From: Planctomycetota bacterium
GTDB lineage: Bacteria > Planctomycetota > Brocadiia > SM23-32
NCBI GenBank assembly: GCA_018334735.1
Contig: JAGXLK010000115.1
Coordinates: 1-6,994, forward strand
DNA length: 6,994 nt
Direction of reading: 5' to 3'
A model generated the notes under the pieces. The model was not told the origin of the DNA. It was given only the letters and a program-made list of their open reading frames with translations, and did not search any database. Positions 5,447 to 6,994 of this stretch are shown here, piece by piece (within the stretch, counting starts at the first letter, position 1; every line of letters begins with the position of its first letter). The translations under genes were made by a program, and so were the position numbers.

Positions 5447-5842
5447 ATGTCTGAAGAGAGCAAGAGAATTTTGGTTGTGGACGATGAACCGGACTCCATC
5501 GAGTTTGTCCGCGTGGTTCTGGAAGAGGAAGGTTACGAAGTTGTTGCTGCCAATAGTGCGGATGAAGGTCTGGCGGCGATTGAGACCGAGGAACCCGAAC
5601 TTGTGATTCTGGATGTTCAGATGCCTGGGAAAGACGGATTTCATGCATTCAGCGAGATCCGGCGTTCACCCGATTTCGCAGAGCTGCCGGTTATTATGCT
5701 GACCGGTATTACTGACAAGACGGGGATCAAATTTGATGGTGAGCTGATGGGAGATTACATGGGCAGCGAGCCCGAGGATTTTCTCGATAAGCCGGTGGAC
5801 CCCGTGAAATTGGTTGCGTCAGTCAAGACCGCCCTGAGTTGA
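5447..5842 (+). CDS. Single-domain response regulator (CheY-like receiver)
   Basis: This 131-residue protein is one receiver domain with no output domain. The active-site residues are all present: Asp12 and Asp13 (VVDDEPDS), phosphoacceptor Asp56 (VILDVQMPG), Thr86 (MLTG) and Lys115 (LDKPVDP). The segment between Thr86 and Lys115 is several residues longer than in CheY and contains ITDKTGIKFDGELMGDYMGS, an acidic, Gly-rich insert that I recall from a recognisable subgroup of stand-alone receivers. The ATG at 5447 is preferred because aaaggag (5435-5441) sits five bases upstream and the protein then begins right at the receiver fold. The earlier in-frame GTG at 5399 overlaps the kinase stop and would add an unstructured, non-conserved leader. 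It probably receives phosphate from the upstream kinase and acts by protein contact rather than DNA binding. Confidence 0.93.
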   Translation: MSEESKRILVVDDEPDSIEFVRVVLEEEGYEVVAANSADEGLAAIETEEPELVILDVQMPGKDGFHAFSEIRRSPDFAELPVIMLTGITDKTGIKFDGELMGDYMGSEPEDFLDKPVDPVKLVASVKTALS

Positions 5843-5892
5843 GGATCCGGTCCGTAGCGGTCTGTCAATGTTCTGCAAACGGTTGCCTCTGG

Positions 5893-5899
5893 AAGGAGG
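5893..5899 (+). promoter_or_regulatory. Ribosome binding site fixing the ptb start
   Basis: aaggagg lies four bases before the ATG at 5904. It favours that start over the in-frame ATG at 5868, which has no comparable site. Confidence 0.7.
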
Positions 5900-5903
5900 G
5901 AGC

Positions 5904-6845
5904 ATGAAAAATTTCGATGTCCTGTTGGATCTGGTAGACCAGCACCCGATGCGCGACGTCGCAGTGGCCGTTGCCCAGGATCCTTCCGTTGTGGAGGCAG
6001 CAGCTGAAGCCCGAGATCGCGAGATCGCCATATGCACGCTGGTGGGGGATCAGGACGGTATCGCAAAAGCGGCTGATACCGCCGGGGTTGACCTTGATGG
6101 ACTGCCCATTGTCCACGAGTCCGATCCCCTGGTTGCCGTGAAGAGGGCCGTTTCTCTGACCTCATCCGGCGAGACCGATATACTGATGAAGGGTTACATC
6201 CATACTGATGATTTTCTGCGGGGTGTGCTCGACAAAGAAAAGGGGTTACGTAGCGGATCGATTATGAGCCATGTATTTGTGGTGGAAGTCCCCGAAATGG
6301 ATAAACTCCTTCTCATTACGGATTCAGCCATGAATATCGCACCAGACCTCGAGCAAAAGGCTGCCATCCTGCTGAATGCCGTCTACATGGCCGACCTGTT
6401 CGGTGTCATCGATCCCAAAGTTGCCGTTCTGGCAGCGGTCGAACTGGTCAACCCGAATATGCCGGCGACACTCGATGCCGCTGCTCTGGCGTCGATGGCT
6501 TCACGGCATCAGTACGTTCCCGAATGCACGGTCGATGGGCCGTTTGCCCTGGATAACGCGATCTGTCCGGCGGCCGCAGAACACAAAAATATCGGTGGAC
6601 CGGTGGCCGGGAAAGCTGATATTCTGCTGGTGCCGAATATCGAGGCCGGTAACATGCTCGCCAAATCATTTGTGTATTTTGCTGGTTGCCGGCTCGTCGG
6701 ACTTCTGACGGGCGCCAGAGCACCGGTCGTTCTGACCAGCCGTGCCGATACCTGTGAAGCCAAAATGCTTTCTGTGGCAGGAGCGGTGCTCATGGTTAAC
6801 ATGAAACGCATGCTCAAGCTCAAGGTCGGGAAAGTCCATTATTGA
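5904..6845 (+). CDS. ptb: Phosphate butyryltransferase (Pta/Ptb family)
   Basis: This 313-residue cytoplasmic enzyme of the phosphate acetyl/butyryltransferase family swaps CoA and phosphate on an acyl group (acyl-CoA + Pi to acyl-phosphate + CoA), usually followed by an acyl kinase that makes ATP. Family motifs visible are DILMKGYIHTDDFLRGVL (92-109), SHVFVVEVP (122-130), ITDSAMNIAPD (138-148), DGPFALDNAI (211-220), DILLVPNIEAGN (239-250) and PVVLTSRAD (274-282). The length of about 300 residues and DGPFALDNAI fit the butyryl branch better than acetyl Pta, but substrate (butyryl, isobutyryl, other short acyl) cannot be read from sequence. The ATG at 5904 follows aaggagg. No butyrate kinase gene is seen next to it within the window. 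The next gene starts 45 bp on and encodes a different protein. It lies 61 bp after the receiver gene and is probably cotranscribed. Confidence 0.88.
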   Translation: MKNFDVLLDLVDQHPMRDVAVAVAQDPSVVEAAAEARDREIAICTLVGDQDGIAKAADTAGVDLDGLPIVHESDPLVAVKRAVSLTSSGETDILMKGYIHTDDFLRGVLDKEKGLRSGSIMSHVFVVEVPEMDKLLLITDSAMNIAPDLEQKAAILLNAVYMADLFGVIDPKVAVLAAVELVNPNMPATLDAAALASMASRHQYVPECTVDGPFALDNAICPAAAEHKNIGGPVAGKADILLVPNIEAGNMLAKSFVYFAGCRLVGLLTGARAPVVLTSRADTCEAKMLSVAGAVLMVNMKRMLKLKVGKVHY

Positions 6846-6890
6846 GACGGGCTTCTTCCCCCTTCTTTTGCCGATCGCCCCGCGGAGAAC

Positions 6891-6994
6891 ATGGTGAGCG
6901 GCGCCCAAATACACAAAGTTTACGAGGGCAAGGAGCTACAGTGTGTCACCTGGTTGATCGAAGGCCCTTCGGGTGTGGCGCTTGTTGACCCGGG
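6891..6994 (+). CDS. Metallo-beta-lactamase-fold hydrolase, N-terminus only
   Basis: Only the first 34 codons are in the window, and the frame runs off the right edge without a stop. The translated start contains TWLIEGPSGVALVDPG, the typical opening of metallo-beta-lactamase-fold hydrolases (a beta hairpin 'yLi...g..lIDpG'). The metal-binding HxHxDH motif would come later and is not visible, so the call rests on this one segment. Two starts are possible: ATG at 6891 or the adjacent GTG at 6894. A ggag (6884-6887) lies three or six bases upstream, the spacing being better for the GTG. It follows the Ptb gene by 45 bp on the same strand with no terminator between them, so cotranscription is likely. 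Substrate unknown. Thioester, lactone or other hydrolases all share this fold. Confidence 0.7.
   Translation, partial: MVSGAQIHKVYEGKELQCVTWLIEGPSGVALVDP

Noticed and set aside
5868..5903. Upstream ATG for the Ptb protein
   Set aside because: The aaggagg site precedes the ATG at 5904, and the extra 12 residues do not resemble the family N-terminus.
6846..6890. Terminator between ptb and the MBL-fold gene
   Set aside because: No stem-loop with a T run. The gap is only 45 bp, so read-through is more likely.

Overview
The window carries seven protein-coding genes, one of them cut by the right edge, plus repeat-rich intergenic DNA. It is moderately GC-rich by eye. The gene types (a large sialidase-like/BNR protein with a laminin-G-like tail, an FHA-GAF histidine kinase with an 'AHCIKN' H-box, a lone receiver protein, a phosphate butyryltransferase) and the many palindromic intergenic repeats suggest an environmental bacterium of the kind found in the PVC superphylum (Kiritimatiellae, Lentisphaerae, Planctomycetes) or Hydrogenedentota. 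This is a guess from gene style. No rRNA or marker gene is present to confirm it.

Layout. Bases 1-816 hold no convincing gene but contain a cluster of hairpins: a pair of related hairpins in opposite orientation (129-263), a run of adjacent perfect hairpins (424-494) and a 'gagtgcgg' palindromic block (about 556-676). At 817-2664 (+) lies a 615-residue BNR/sialidase-fold protein with three Asp-boxes and a C-terminal concanavalin/LamG-like domain. The convergent gap 2665-2920 holds a REP-like palindrome and a 166-bp element with 18-bp terminal inverted repeats and TA ends, which looks like a MITE. Two minus-strand genes follow. One is a 67-residue helical protein with a very strong ribosome binding site. 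The other is a 143-residue protein that looks like the C-terminal end of a larger BNR-like secreted-type protein and may be a remnant.

From 3798 to the right edge, four plus-strand genes form an operon-like run with gaps of 44, 61 and 45 bp: FHA-GAF histidine kinase, single-domain response regulator, phosphate butyryltransferase (Ptb) and the start of a metallo-beta-lactamase-fold hydrolase. A near-consensus sigma70-type promoter (TTGACA, 17 bp, TAGAAT) lies 95 bp upstream of the kinase start. The kinase and receiver are the obvious phosphorelay pair. Their linkage to an acyl-phosphate enzyme is the most interesting contextual signal, but a functional connection is inference only.

I found no CRISPR array, tRNA, rRNA, intact transposase or recognisable defence system.
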